Shown: positions 38,186 through 48,334, counted from the first letter of the stretch. The stretch is DNA of 58,655 bases from Microcaldota archaeon (GCA_021801225.1 JAJYYF010000012.1:1-58655); one strand, 5' to 3'. A program made the numbers and translations. The notes: generated by a model not told the origin, from the letters alone.

Positions 38186-38836
38186 CTACAAACTTCTTAA
38201 TCTTATTATAATTACTGCAAATAATATTATTACTGCAATTATTGAAATATACAATGGATATTGATTTGAGGTATTTGAATAATTATTTGGTTGTACTTTA
38301 AAACTACTACTATTTTGATTATTCGTAATATATGGTGCTGTATTTACTGTTGTTGAGTTTATACTTTTTGTAGTATTTTGGGTTGTGCTTGTTTGATTAG
38401 TTTTTGTAGTAGTTGTATTTTGCTTTCCATTCACTGTTAATGTAATCGCAGTTGGTGATGTTGAAGGATCATCTCCTGTTGCAATAAATTGTATAACGTA
38501 ATCTCCAGGTTTAGTTGTACTACTTGTATTTATTGTTGCAATACCTGAAAAGTTTGGATCTTGTCCGTTGTTGCTAAATTGTACTGTAACTCCTTGGGAA
38601 GCCAAGGTACTCTGATTAATAACAGATATATCAGTTCCCCATGTATTACCTGAAACTAACTTAACTGTATACGTAACATTAGTGCTAAATCCTTGATTAA
38701 CACTTACTGTTGTAGAATTTATAATTATTTCAGATGTTCCTATTCCTTGTTGTGCATATACTGTTATTATAGATAAAAATGCAGTAATAATTAAGAAAAA
38801 TCCAGTCAATCTTAATTTATTTATTTTAATACTCAC
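38186..38836 (-). CDS. Secreted, C-terminally anchored surface protein
   Basis: 216 residues: signal peptide (1-27, ending VYAQQ), a beta-rich external domain (immunoglobulin-like, TNVTYTVKLVSGNTWG), a Thr/Asn-rich linker (TTTKTNQTSTTQNTT), and a C-terminal helix with a short basic tail. Many sequons. Typical archaeal surface-layer accessory; no specific function. Confidence 0.65.
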   Translation of the reverse strand: MSIKINKLRLTGFFLIITAFLSIITVYAQQGIGTSEIIINSTTVSVNQGFSTNVTYTVKLVSGNTWGTDISVINQSTLASQGVTVQFSNNGQDPNFSGIATINTSSTTKPGDYVIQFIATGDDPSTSPTAITLTVNGKQNTTTTKTNQTSTTQNTTKSINSTTVNTAPYITNNQNSSSFKVQPNNYSNTSNQYPLYISIIAVIILFAVIIIRLRSL

Positions 38837-38848
38837 TTAAAAACCCAA

Positions 38849-39019
38849 TTATTTTCTAAATCCTATATCTATCCAAAGCCATATCAAATCTGCTACAAAT
38901 ATTATTATACCTAAAGCAAGCCACAACGTGCTAAAGTAACTAGTATAAGTCCAGTATATATCTGCTAAGCCTATTATTATGCCCATCAATATACTTATAT
39001 TTGATTTGGTGTTCTTCAT
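38849..39019 (-). CDS. Small two-helix membrane protein (56 aa)
   Basis: Start placed at 39019 (MKNTKSNIS), because the longer frame from 39097 would overlap the serS 3' end by 35 nt. Two hydrophobic helices, ILMGIIIGLADIYW and LALGIIIFVADLIWLW, with Tyr/Trp-rich edges. No family recognised. Confidence 0.5.
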   Translation of the reverse strand: MKNTKSNISILMGIIIGLADIYWTYTSYFSTLWLALGIIIFVADLIWLWIDIGFRK

Positions 39020-39062
39020 AAAACCATCATTAATCTTACACTGTATATAGTTAAATACCTTT

Positions 39063-40376
39063 TTATTTTTTACTTCCGAAAATCTCTGTTTTACCATTCA
39101 TATATGGAATTAATACATGAGGTATTTTTATTGTATTATCTTCAGTAAGATTGTTTTCAACTATTCCTAAAATAATCCTTGTTGTTGCTATGCCTGTGCA
39201 GTTTAATGTATGTACATAACTTCTTTTACCCCCTTCATCATATTTTATATTTAATCTTAAACTTTGCCAATCACTGCAATTAGAACCAGAAACAATCTCT
39301 CTAAATTTGTCTTGACCTGGCATGTATACCTCTATATCATACTTTTTAGCAGCTACTGTCCCTATATCTCCTGTACAAATATTAATTATTCTATAAGGCA
39401 ACTCTAACTCCTTTACTAACTCTTCTGCATTTTTAATAATTTCATCAAAAATCTTTTCAGAATCTTCTGGTTTAGCTACTATGTATTGCTCAACTTTGTA
39501 AAAATGATGTACTCTAAAAATACCTTTCGTATCCTTTCCATGGGAACCAGCTTCACGTCTAAAACAAGGTGTAACTGCAATATATTTTTTGGGCAACTCA
39601 CTACCTGCAAAAACCTTTTCTGCATTATAAGCAGCGAGTGCATGCTCTGAGGTAGAAATCAAAAATAATTCATCTTCTAGCTTTTCATAATCAGCTTTTG
39701 CTTTTACCTCAGTAGTTTCAGCTATTTTATATAATGCATCTTCAAAATCTCCTAAGGCAGTACTTCCTCTATAATACTCTTTCTTGAGCATCAAAGGAGG
39801 CGCAATTAACTCATAACCCTTTTTTGTTAGTCTATCTATAGCAAATCTTATCAAAGCCTGCTCCAAAAGTGCAAGATCACCTTTCAAATAATAAAATCTA
39901 GCTCCAGACACCTTTGCAGCCTGCTCTAAATCAATCAAATCTAATCCTTCAAGTATATCACTATCCGAAGGCATATCTCTTTTTTTAATTCTTTGTGATC
40001 TTTTAAGTTCTACATTTTCTGAATCATCTTTTCCATAAGGTACACTTTCATCAAGAGTATTTGGCATATTCCAAAGAAGTTCCTCTATTCTTTTATTTTC
40101 CTCAAGTGTTTTATTTTCTAATTCCTGTATTTTTTTACCTATTTCTGCAAGTTGCTTAACCTTAACTTCATCTACTTTTTTATATTGTTTTTTAGCTTCA
40201 GAAATTTCTTTACTTCCTACGTTTCTCTGTTTCTGCAGCTCTTGAATTTGAGTATTTATTTTTCTTAAATCCTCATCCAATTTAAGCAATTCATCTAATG
40301 GATAATCACTTCTACGTTTTTCCATCGATCTACGTATCTTGTCAATGTTATCTCTCACATACTTAGTTGTTATCAT
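39063..40376 (-). CDS. serS: Seryl-tRNA synthetase
   Basis: 437 residues, class II type. The N-terminal coiled coil (residues about 20-110) binds the long tRNA arm. Motif 2 appears as CFRREAGSHGKDTKGIFRVHHF and motif 3 as GIATTRIILGIVENN; NCSDWQSLRLNIKY is also typical. It charges tRNA-Ser. It is the bacterial/common type, not the methanogen-specific rare type. Confidence 0.95.
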   Translation of the reverse strand: MITTKYVRDNIDKIRRSMEKRRSDYPLDELLKLDEDLRKINTQIQELQKQRNVGSKEISEAKKQYKKVDEVKVKQLAEIGKKIQELENKTLEENKRIEELLWNMPNTLDESVPYGKDDSENVELKRSQRIKKRDMPSDSDILEGLDLIDLEQAAKVSGARFYYLKGDLALLEQALIRFAIDRLTKKGYELIAPPLMLKKEYYRGSTALGDFEDALYKIAETTEVKAKADYEKLEDELFLISTSEHALAAYNAEKVFAGSELPKKYIAVTPCFRREAGSHGKDTKGIFRVHHFYKVEQYIVAKPEDSEKIFDEIIKNAEELVKELELPYRIINICTGDIGTVAAKKYDIEVYMPGQDKFREIVSGSNCSDWQSLRLNIKYDEGGKRSYVHTLNCTGIATTRIILGIVENNLTEDNTIKIPHVLIPYMNGKTEIFGSKK

Positions 40377-40537
40377 AAATATCCTAATTATTTGAATTAA
40401 ATTTAATCTTAAAATTATATATGTCTTGTGTATTGCTTTAAATTTTTTAAAAAAATAGATTTATTTTTTATCAGGTTTTTATTAAGGTTATACTTATATA
40501 TTTAAAGGATAAATTACATAAATTAATCTAGAACAAA

Positions 40538-40623
40538 GCAGGGGTGGCAGAGCTTGGCCAAATGCGACGGGCTTAGGACCCGTTCCTTTAGCGGGTGCGA
40601 GAGTTCAAATCTCTCCCCCTGCA
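40538..40623 (+). tRNA. tRNA-Leu (TAG)
   Basis: 86 nt class II tRNA. Acceptor GCAGGGG/CCCCTGC, anticodon stem and loop GGG-CTTAGGA-CCC giving anticodon TAG, a long variable arm (around TCCTTTAGCGGG), T arm GAGAG-TTCAAAT-CTCTC. Discriminator A, no CCA encoded. Upstream TATA-like CTTATATATTTAAAGG at about 40493-40508. Confidence 0.93.
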
Positions 40624-40684
40624 CATTACTCAATTTCAGGGAAAACAGAAACATATATAAAATTTACCTTAATTATAGAAAAGC

Positions 40685-40723
40685 TTATATATAAAAATTC
40701 ATTTTTTTCAAAACATATATATA
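40685..40723 (+). promoter_or_regulatory. TATA elements before the Thr/Pro surface gene
   Basis: Two candidate TATA boxes, TTATATATAA (40685-40694) and ATATATATA (40715-40723), precede ATG 40757. The second sits about 34 nt upstream, the usual spacing for a short leader. Confidence 0.5.
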
Positions 40724-40756
40724 CGTGAAAAGACAAAGCTATGTAGTGGAGTTTAA

Positions 40757-42676
40757 ATGAAAGTACATACATTATTTTTAATCTCAATATTATTGGGAGT
40801 GGTATTTAGTGGTATTAATATGGTTGGAGCAAGTTCAAGCCCAACCGTAAGTATAACTTCATACCCAAGTGGTTGGATATACGTAACTAATGGAAATTCA
40901 GGAACAGCACAACCTACATTTTCAATGACTGGTTCAGCTTCTGGTGGAACAGGAGTTTACACCTATCAATGGTTTGTAGGACAATACAACTCACCCTCTT
41001 GTAGTTCAAACGCACAAATACCTTACTCAACAAATCCTGAAACGTTTAGTTATGATACTAATGGTCAAGGAAACTTGCCTTTATATGCAGTAATGCCAAA
41101 TCAACAAAGCTTTAATGTATACTATTGTTTAAGAGTTACAGACAGCATAAATCAAGCAGCATACTCACATCCTGTAGTAGCAAACTGTGCTTACGAAGGA
41201 ACAAATGTTCAAAAAGTAGCATGTCAATTCTCAGGAGGCGCAGCAAATCCTGTATTATACATACAAAATCCTACAGTTTCTCCATCAGTAATTACACTAG
41301 GCAATACAATTGTATTATCTGATGGCGGAGCATCTGGAGGGACAGGAGGTTATACTTATCACTGGTTATACGAAGCTCCTGGTAGTACAACTTACAACCA
41401 TATAGCAATATACACTACTTCTTTTGAGTACGCTCCGCAAGATGTAGGAACATATAACTTTGAAATAGTCGGTTTAGATAGCAATGGAGATCAAGTAGTT
41501 TCACAACCTGTATCAGTAACTGTAAATCCAGTTCCTACAACCACTACAACAACTACACAAACAACAACACCAACAACATCTCCAACAACTTCCCCTACTA
41601 CAACGGGTCAAACAACAACTCCAACCACAACACCAACAACTACTCAAACAACAACACCAACAACAACTCCAACAACAACACCAGTACAACAAGTTATTAC
41701 TGGCGGAGGAGGTCCACCACCAACAGTTTCAATACAAAACAAAACAGCTCCTATACTTGCACAAGTTTCTAGCAACGCAACATGTTATAATATAAACAAC
41801 TTTACTGAAAGTGCAGTACAATCATTTAAATTAGATCAAACTAACTTTACTATAATCAACAAATATACCTTCCCAAGCTATACTGATTTAATATTAAATA
41901 ATTCTTATTACACATTAAGTGCTAATCAAACTTATAAACTTTCAAATAACTCTGGAAACGGCTTCTCTATCAAAATAAACAATATAACGCAGATAAAACC
42001 TGTTAATTATACAACACCAGTTACAGTTGTTTCATTAAGTTTATGTAGTTATACAAAAACACCAACTAAACCTGTACTTGTAAAACCAACAACTCCTGTA
42101 TTTTTAAACTTATCAATAGTCAATTATACAATAACTGCAACAAGTACACAAAAAAATGATACTGTAATAATAAAAATGAATGGAAAACTTGTTTCACAAG
42201 GAACCGGCACTGCATTTGTAGATGCAAGCTGGTTACCTGCAGGTATCTATCTTATACAAGGAAAGGATATTAATTCAGGAACATACATAAATCAAACACT
42301 AAACAAACCTTTCTTTAAACCATCTCTTAAATTTACGAGAATATGTAAGAACAGTACTGACAGTTATAACTGTACAACATCTGCACAAATATTATCACAC
42401 AATGATGTATTGTCTGGTAGTTTGTATGTCAACGGTAAATATGTAGGCTCAACAAACACAGTTATAAATTATACAACAAATAATCCTGGAAGTTATGTAT
42501 TTACTTTTAATACAATAGGAAATTCCTATTACTCGAATTACTCGGTATCTTATAACTTCCAAAATGGAGTTGAAAGAAATTATACATTACCGATATTAAC
42601 CGTAATATTGGTTTCATGTGTAGTAGTTCTTCTTTATAGAAGAAGAAGAATAACAGCTATGGCAAAATTTAATTAA
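40757..42676 (+). CDS. Surface protein with Ig-like domains and Thr/Pro linker
   Basis: 639 residues. Signal peptide at 1-26; two PKD/Ig-like repeats (GGTGVYTYQWFVG near residues 58-80 and GGTGGYTYHWLYE near 195-215), then a long TTTP-type linker (about residues 258-315), a further beta-rich external region with sequons, and a C-terminal membrane helix followed by RRRRR-type basic tail. Likely heavily glycosylated and cell-anchored. The ACA/CCA-rich DNA at 41535-41700 is just this linker. Confidence 0.75.
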   Translation: MKVHTLFLISILLGVVFSGINMVGASSSPTVSITSYPSGWIYVTNGNSGTAQPTFSMTGSASGGTGVYTYQWFVGQYNSPSCSSNAQIPYSTNPETFSYDTNGQGNLPLYAVMPNQQSFNVYYCLRVTDSINQAAYSHPVVANCAYEGTNVQKVACQFSGGAANPVLYIQNPTVSPSVITLGNTIVLSDGGASGGTGGYTYHWLYEAPGSTTYNHIAIYTTSFEYAPQDVGTYNFEIVGLDSNGDQVVSQPVSVTVNPVPTTTTTTTQTTTPTTSPTTSPTTTGQTTTPTTTPTTTQTTTPTTTPTTTPVQQVITGGGGPPPTVSIQNKTAPILAQVSSNATCYNINNFTESAVQSFKLDQTNFTIINKYTFPSYTDLILNNSYYTLSANQTYKLSNNSGNGFSIKINNITQIKPVNYTTPVTVVSLSLCSYTKTPTKPVLVKPTTPVFLNLSIVNYTITATSTQKNDTVIIKMNGKLVSQGTGTAFVDASWLPAGIYLIQGKDINSGTYINQTLNKPFFKPSLKFTRICKNSTDSYNCTTSAQILSHNDVLSGSLYVNGKYVGSTNTVINYTTNNPGSYVFTFNTIGNSYYSNYSVSYNFQNGVERNYTLPILTVILVSCVVVLLYRRRRITAMAKFN

Positions 42677-42710
42677 AAATAATGATAAAAATTTATGTAG
42701 GTGTATATGA

Positions 42711-43310
42711 ATGAATAAAAATGGAGAATATGCAGTGGCAGTAATTATCTTATTGGCACTTATACTGGCAATAGCATCAATGGTGTTAAATGTCAGTATT
42801 TATGGAATAGCAGCAGCTGCAGTAGCTATAGTCGCAGTACTTTACTCGATATATCTTATACACGCAGAGATTAACTTGTCAGAAACACAATCTACTTACA
42901 ATGAAAATCTGGCAACTTCAACATCAATGCAAGAAGAACCTGTAGAAGAAGAATCAGATTCTAATTACGAAGCTGATTCAGATAAAGACAATAGCGAAAT
43001 GAAAGAGCATGCAGAATCAGAAGATTCAGATACTGAAAGTAGTTGGTTATCTTCAAACAATGAAGATACAGAGACAGACTCAAAAATATCTGAAAACACT
43101 AAAGAAGTACTTTCTGATCTCTCAATAACAATTTCAGAGATGCAAGAAAAGTTAAACGAAGTACAACAAAAGTTAGATAACATATCTTCTGAAACTTCAG
43201 ATTCAAACTACGATGAATTAACTGAATCAGATGATGAAGTAGTTCCACAAAAGAAAGAACAATCAAAAAAGACAAAGCCACAACCAAGCAAGAAAAACAG
43301 AAGAAATTAA
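42711..43310 (+). CDS. Two-helix membrane protein with acidic coiled tail
   Basis: 199 residues: two N-terminal hydrophobic helices (about 8-50), then a long Glu/Asp/Ser-rich tail with heptad-like SDLSITISEMQEKLNEVQQKL (coiled coil, about 130-155) and a basic Lys-rich end. It starts 35 bp after the surface gene and may be co-expressed with it. No family recognised. Confidence 0.6.
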   Translation: MNKNGEYAVAVIILLALILAIASMVLNVSIYGIAAAAVAIVAVLYSIYLIHAEINLSETQSTYNENLATSTSMQEEPVEEESDSNYEADSDKDNSEMKEHAESEDSDTESSWLSSNNEDTETDSKISENTKEVLSDLSITISEMQEKLNEVQQKLDNISSETSDSNYDELTESDDEVVPQKKEQSKKTKPQPSKKNRRN

Positions 43311-43348
43311 GCAAGTAAATATTTTGTTTATTTTTTTATTTTTATTAA

Positions 43349-44299
43349 TTATTTTTTTTCCTTATCCTCCTTTTCTTTATTATAATTTAATCTTAGAAGA
43401 TACTCCCTAGCATGAAGTGCACACTTAACACCACTTGCGCTTGCAGTTATTGCTTGTCTATAATATTTATCCGCAACATCACCTGCAATATAAACTCCTT
43501 CAATTGTTGTTTTTACTTCATCTACAGTTTCGATATAACCTTTTTCATCTAACTTTAATTGATTATTAAAAATTTCAGTATTTGGTTTATATCCTATCGC
43601 AACAAAAACTCCATCAATTTTCATTTCTGTTACCTCATTAGTCAATAAGTTTTTAATCTTAACTCCACTAACCTTCTGATCTCCTAAAATTTCTTCTATT
43701 ACTGAATTCCAAATGAACTTTATTTTTTTATTTGAAAAAGCACGTTCTTGCATTATTTTGCTCGCTTTCAATGAATCTTTTCTATGTATTATAGTGACTG
43801 AGTTTGCAAATTTTGTAATGAATATAGAATCTTCCATTGCAGTATCTCCACCCCCTACAACAATAACATCCTTATTTTTAAAGAAAGGTCCATCACATGT
43901 ACCACAGCTAGAAACTCCTTTTCCTATAAATTTACTTTCTGACTCCAAGCCTAACCATTTTGCATTTGCACCTGTAGCTATAACTAATGTATCTGTTTCA
44001 TAATTTTTTCCTTCAACAACTACCTTTAGCGGTTTGCCTTTCAAATCAACTCCTTCAGCATCTTTGTCTATAAACCTAGTGCCAAACTTCTCAGCCTGTT
44101 TTTTCATAAACTTTACTATATCTGGTCCATTAACACCATCTGGAAAACCTGGAAAGTTCTCAACAATTGTTGTTAATTCAAGTTGTCCACCGCCTTTTGA
44201 ACCGCTGATAACTAATGGGTTAAACCCTTCTCTAGCTGCATATATTGCAGCAGAAAGTCCTGCAGGACCAGATCCTATAATTATAATTTTTTCTACCAT
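43349..44299 (-). CDS. trxB: Thioredoxin reductase
   Basis: 316 residues, normal length. N-terminal FAD loop GSGPAGLSAAIYAA, the redox disulfide in SSCGTCDGPF near residues 131-138 (CxxC, with Gly where Ala is common), the NAD(P) loop VVGGGDTAMEDS, and the C-terminal FVAIGYKPN and GVYIAGDV. It reduces thioredoxin or a similar carrier. Divergent from the MBL gene across about 80 nt. Confidence 0.93.
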   Translation of the reverse strand: MVEKIIIIGSGPAGLSAAIYAAREGFNPLVISGSKGGGQLELTTIVENFPGFPDGVNGPDIVKFMKKQAEKFGTRFIDKDAEGVDLKGKPLKVVVEGKNYETDTLVIATGANAKWLGLESESKFIGKGVSSCGTCDGPFFKNKDVIVVGGGDTAMEDSIFITKFANSVTIIHRKDSLKASKIMQERAFSNKKIKFIWNSVIEEILGDQKVSGVKIKNLLTNEVTEMKIDGVFVAIGYKPNTEIFNNQLKLDEKGYIETVDEVKTTIEGVYIAGDVADKYYRQAITASASGVKCALHAREYLLRLNYNKEKEDKEKK

Positions 44300-44329
44300 A
44301 TTAAAACCTGAAATACAAGTAATATTTTG

Positions 44330-44347
44330 TTTATAAATATATTTAAG
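44330..44347 (+). promoter_or_regulatory. Promoter of the MBL-fold gene
   Basis: TTTATAAATATATTTAAG lies 31-48 nt before ATG 44378. A start at 44327 would put this TATA box inside the gene, so 44378 is chosen for the downstream gene. Confidence 0.55.
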
Positions 44348-44377
44348 TCTTCAGATGTTATTCTCTTTGGCGACTTA

Positions 44378-45361
44378 ATGGGTTTATCTGTTTCTGGAAT
44401 AGAAATCTCTTTAGATAGCAGAGATAAAAATTCCTCTGTTAATTTTGTTTCACACGCACACTCAGACCACACTACGGGAGTTAACAAAACAAAACCAATC
44501 CTTGCAAGTGCGATAACTCATGATTTAATCGAAGCAAGAAAAGGAATTAAGATTAAGCGTTGCGAAGAACTCAAAAATACTCAGTTACTTCCTTCAGGGC
44601 ATATAATCGGCTCAAAACAACTTTATGCAGAGACAGATAATGGTTATTCTGTATTGTACAGTGGAGACTTTCAAACAGACACTCCGATCCTAGCAGAAAA
44701 AATAAAAACAAAACAATCAGATATTCTTATTATGGACTCAACCTACCCTACTCCTGAAGTAGTTTTTGATGACAAACAGGAAGTAATTGAAGCTATTAAC
44801 CTCTATGTTAATAAAAAATTAGAAAAAGGGATAATTCTTTTCGGGGCATACTCGTTAGGTAAAGCACAGGATATAGTTAAAATATTAAATGGTATTGGAA
44901 TTGTACCTGTTGTAGACAAAAAAATAAGTGCTATAAACGCAATATATAAAGATCATGGAATTAAGTTAGAGTATGCATCATTTTATGAAAATGAGAATGT
45001 ATTTGAAGAATGTACAAAGGGTAATTTTGTAGGGATAGTTGAAAACAATAAATTAGGAAATCTTTCAGTTTCATTAAGTAAGGTTTACTCAAAAAGAGTA
45101 TTCACTGCAGTTGCTTCTGGCTTTGCTAAAATCTTCAATATGCATGTTGATGTACAGTTTCCACTGAGTGATCATGCAGACTTCAAACAGGCTGTATCCT
45201 ACATTAATATGTGTTCTCCAAAGTTAATTTATACATTCGGTCCAGGAGCAAATCCTTCTATTTTTGCTAAAAACCTTTCAAAGTTAGGATACAATGCACA
45301 TCGGTTCTTAAATTACAAAGAAAGTCTGTCTGAATCTGTACTGCTCAAAAATAAATTTTAA
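44378..45361 (+). CDS. MBL-fold nuclease-like protein (RNase J/CPSF/SNM1 type)
   Basis: 327 residues. HAHSDHTTG is motif 2 of the metallo-beta-lactamase fold, PSGHIIGSKQL is motif 3, VLYSGDF motif 4, and PLSDHADF is the beta-CASP-like late His motif. DSTYP also matches exonuclease-type MBL proteins. Predicted RNA or DNA processing nuclease in the cytosol; substrate unknown. Confidence 0.78.
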   Translation: MGLSVSGIEISLDSRDKNSSVNFVSHAHSDHTTGVNKTKPILASAITHDLIEARKGIKIKRCEELKNTQLLPSGHIIGSKQLYAETDNGYSVLYSGDFQTDTPILAEKIKTKQSDILIMDSTYPTPEVVFDDKQEVIEAINLYVNKKLEKGIILFGAYSLGKAQDIVKILNGIGIVPVVDKKISAINAIYKDHGIKLEYASFYENENVFEECTKGNFVGIVENNKLGNLSVSLSKVYSKRVFTAVASGFAKIFNMHVDVQFPLSDHADFKQAVSYINMCSPKLIYTFGPGANPSIFAKNLSKLGYNAHRFLNYKESLSESVLLKNKF

Positions 45362-45448
45362 AGTTAAAAACAAGATACTTTCGCTTATTGTCTATTAAAA
45401 CTATCTATTTAATAAGTTTTCTATCTATTTATTATTAAAGTGAAATGT

Positions 45449-45847
45449 ATGGCAAAATCAGCAGACAAAAATAAAGGAAATGGAGTCCTTAGTTTTATCC
45501 TAGCTTTTCTAGGCTCTTTGGTATACCTATATGTAGTATACACATTGTTGATGGGACTTCAGTCTGGTTGGACGGCTAGTTTGGTTATTTTTGGTGGTTC
45601 CGGATCATTCTTCCTACCAATATTCATAGGTTTAGGTGTAGTGTCCTCAATAGGATTATTCCTAGCAAGCTTTGGCTTATTGAAAGGAGATAATAACTCA
45701 AGGAACTGGGTAAGCAAAACATCAATAATTGGTGGTGTATCTTTAATAGCATTATTCGCAGGATCAACAACAACACCAGCAATAGTTTGGTATGCTATTC
45801 TAGGATTTGTCTTATCAATGATAGGAAGCATAGCCGCAGAGATGTAA
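45449..45847 (+). CDS. Four-helix membrane protein
   Basis: 132 residues from ATG 45449, which has GTGA just upstream (an in-frame GTG at 45440 is the alternative). Four hydrophobic helices with Gly-rich turns (GGSGSFFLPIFIGLGV). No recognised motif. The 254-nt gap that follows is AT-rich and holds only the promoter for the next gene. Confidence 0.6.
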   Translation: MAKSADKNKGNGVLSFILAFLGSLVYLYVVYTLLMGLQSGWTASLVIFGGSGSFFLPIFIGLGVVSSIGLFLASFGLLKGDNNSRNWVSKTSIIGGVSLIALFAGSTTTPAIVWYAILGFVLSMIGSIAAEM

Positions 45848-46101
45848 TCAAACAAAAGCAAATAATTAGTATTTCTTTTATTTTTTCTTTTTTGTATTTT
45901 TTTATTTTTATTAATTATTTTTACTTATTTTATTTAAAAATCTAAATTTAACTTCTTATATAAATAACTATCTAATTTATTCTGTATTTATATCTACAAA
46001 TAATATAAAAATTTCACATTTTTAATAATCATTTACTGCGATAAATAACTCTTCTAATACTGTGTATATATTATAACTACTAACTATTTAATGGTGGGAA
46101 T

Positions 46102-47013
46102 ATGGTAATAGGAAGTTACAATGATGGGAAGGGAATCTTCGAAGAAAGATTTCGCAGTTTGAAAAACGTGCCTATTCGTGAACACAAACTCGATTACAGA
46201 TCACAGCTAAAGCACGTATTATATAGGGACGAGAAGATACTATTGGAAGTAGCTCAAAGCAAACTTGAGGTACTTACACCAATACTACTTGTAGCTACAA
46301 ATAAAAGATTAATAATAATATACCCGTCTTTCTGTGGTATGTACTTTAATATGGACATATTAAATCCTACCACCTACGCTATAATTCCTTACAGGTACAT
46401 CATAGGAGTTTCAATATCCAAGGGTAAAATGTTGTCTTCAATAAAAATTCATACTAGCGGTTCTATAGATACAGGTTCTCAAATAAAGGATGTTGATGAG
46501 GTACATGGGATTCCTTCTAAGAGGGCAATAGCAATGACTAATTTCCTTGGAGAGCTAATACAACTTACCGAAGAGGATCACAAAAAACTCTCTTCTGGAA
46601 TGATTTATAACAATAACAAAGTAACTGAAGAAACACAATCCTATAACTTAGAAATAAAACAAGACAGATTTAATCCAGATCTTCTTATACCTCAAATTGA
46701 GTTAGAAAAAGCGCATGAACTTATAAAAGAGAACAATGTTCCAATAGTTTGGTTAGGTTTGGAGTCAAAGGATTATATAAGCAAAATCCTAAAAGTAAAT
46801 CAAGACATAATTAAAAAGATAAACATAAACGAGATAGAAAAATGGAGCAAGGAAGATATATTGGCAATGGAAGGTGCAGTGCTCTTAAGTTACGACGGTA
46901 TAATGTCTCTTCATGTTGCATCATTACTTAGGGATAAGTATGGACTTGTAACTTACATAATTAGGGGAGGATTACTTAATATAATGCAGAAACTTGGAAA
47001 TTTAAAGACATAA
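46102..47013 (+). CDS. PH-like domain protein with rhodanese-like C-terminus
   Basis: 303 residues. Residues about 30-135 have a short bacterial PH-like pattern (LKHVLYRDEKILLEV, LVATNKRLIIIYP, YRYIIGVSISKGKM). Residues about 200-300 look rhodanese-like, ending VAS-LLRDKYGLVTYIIRGGL, but the loop where rhodaneses carry catalytic Cys reads LLSYDGIMS, with no Cys. A GGTGG ribosome-binding match precedes the ATG. Function unknown; sulfurtransferase activity is unlikely. Confidence 0.65.
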   Translation: MVIGSYNDGKGIFEERFRSLKNVPIREHKLDYRSQLKHVLYRDEKILLEVAQSKLEVLTPILLVATNKRLIIIYPSFCGMYFNMDILNPTTYAIIPYRYIIGVSISKGKMLSSIKIHTSGSIDTGSQIKDVDEVHGIPSKRAIAMTNFLGELIQLTEEDHKKLSSGMIYNNNKVTEETQSYNLEIKQDRFNPDLLIPQIELEKAHELIKENNVPIVWLGLESKDYISKILKVNQDIIKKININEIEKWSKEDILAMEGAVLLSYDGIMSLHVASLLRDKYGLVTYIIRGGLLNIMQKLGNLKT

Positions 47014-47071
47014 TCTTCTGCAATCATAAAATGCTACAGTCTACTCTTTTAGTAGAATCTCAAAAATATAA

Positions 47072-48334
47072 TTACTTAATATATTTTTCTAAATTTATGT
47101 AATTGTTTATTCTTTTTGCTGATCTCTTTTTTATTTCATCTTTACTTATATTTATTCTTGCGTTTTTATCTCTAATTGCAGAAATGCCTATCTCTCCAGC
47201 AATTTCTAAAGTTAATTTATTCATTTCTTTTTCATCTATTGCACTTGGTATTATCTTATCTACATTCAAATCTTTTTGCACTGACTTTGTAATTGCCATT
47301 GCAGCATCATAAAGCATCATCATACTTACTTTTTTGGCTCTTACCTCCAACATACCTCTCATTACACCTGGGAATGCCATAATATTATTTACTTGATTTG
47401 GGGCATTGCTTTTTCCTGTTGCAACTATAAAGGCTCCAGCCTTAATTGCTTCATCGTACTCTATCTCAGGACTCGGATTAGTAAGTGCAAAGATTATCGG
47501 TTTCTTATTCATTTTAGGTATCCACTCTTTCTTGAAGTAATCTTTTTGTCCAGAAACACCTATCAGTACATCTGCATTAATTATAGCTTCTTCAACCCCT
47601 AACTCTTTATTATCTTTATTTGTCATTTTAGCTAATTTGTATTTGAATTCATTCATGTCATCCTTTCTATTTCTTTTTATAATTCCTTTGCTATCAAATA
47701 CGTAAATATTGTCAAAGCCTGCAAAACAAAGTAGTTTAGTTATTCCATAGCCCGCAGAGCCCGCTCCAAAAATTATAATTTTTGCATGTCTATTCTTATT
47801 GGCTAATTTTAATGCGTTATTCAAAGCGCCTAAACAAACAACCGCAGTTCCGTACTGATCATCATGAAATATTGGAATATCTAACTCCTTTTCTAATCTT
47901 TCAATTATCCTAAATGATTTGGGGGACTCAATATCCTCTATATTTATTCCTCCTATACTCGGAGAGATATTCTTTGCAAAATTAATTATGGCCTCTTCAT
48001 CTGTTGTTGAGATACAAAGTGGTATTGCATCTACGCCTCCATACTTCTTAAATAAAAGTGATTTTCCCTCCATTACGGGTAAACCAGCTTCAGGACCTAT
48101 ATTTCCTAAACCTAAAATTCGTGTTCCATCAGAAAGTATGATTATAGTATTGCCTTTATTTGTATATTCATAAGCAAGTTCTTTATTTTTTTTAATTTCT
48201 TCAGAAACAAAAGCAACACCAGGCGTGTAATAAATAGAAAGGTCTTCCTTTTTCAATATTTTTACCTTTCCGACAACTTGAATTTTTCCATTATTTTCTT
48301 TGTGTTTTCTAAGAGCAGTCTTTTCATCAATCAT
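47072..48334 (-). CDS. Malic enzyme (malate dehydrogenase, decarboxylating)
   Basis: 420 residues. YYTPGVA near the start carries the catalytic Tyr, SDGTRILGLGNIGPEAGLPVMEGK the active-site Lys, FHDDQYGTA the metal Asp, and GAGSAGYGI the NAD(P) loop; ALTNPSPEIE is also typical. It converts malate to pyruvate and CO2, giving reducing power. It overlaps the upstream small gene by 4 bp. Confidence 0.93.
   Translation of the reverse strand: MIDEKTALRKHKENNGKIQVVGKVKILKKEDLSIYYTPGVAFVSEEIKKNKELAYEYTNKGNTIIILSDGTRILGLGNIGPEAGLPVMEGKSLLFKKYGGVDAIPLCISTTDEEAIINFAKNISPSIGGINIEDIESPKSFRIIERLEKELDIPIFHDDQYGTAVVCLGALNNALKLANKNRHAKIIIFGAGSAGYGITKLLCFAGFDNIYVFDSKGIIKRNRKDDMNEFKYKLAKMTNKDNKELGVEEAIINADVLIGVSGQKDYFKKEWIPKMNKKPIIFALTNPSPEIEYDEAIKAGAFIVATGKSNAPNQVNNIMAFPGVMRGMLEVRAKKVSMMMLYDAAMAITKSVQKDLNVDKIIPSAIDEKEMNKLTLEIAGEIGISAIRDKNARINISKDEIKKRSAKRINNYINLEKYIK

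Noticed and set aside
41535-41700. ACA/CCA-rich repeated DNA that could be taken for a minisatellite or CRISPR-like array
   Set aside because: In frame it encodes a Thr/Pro linker; there are no spaced identical repeats.
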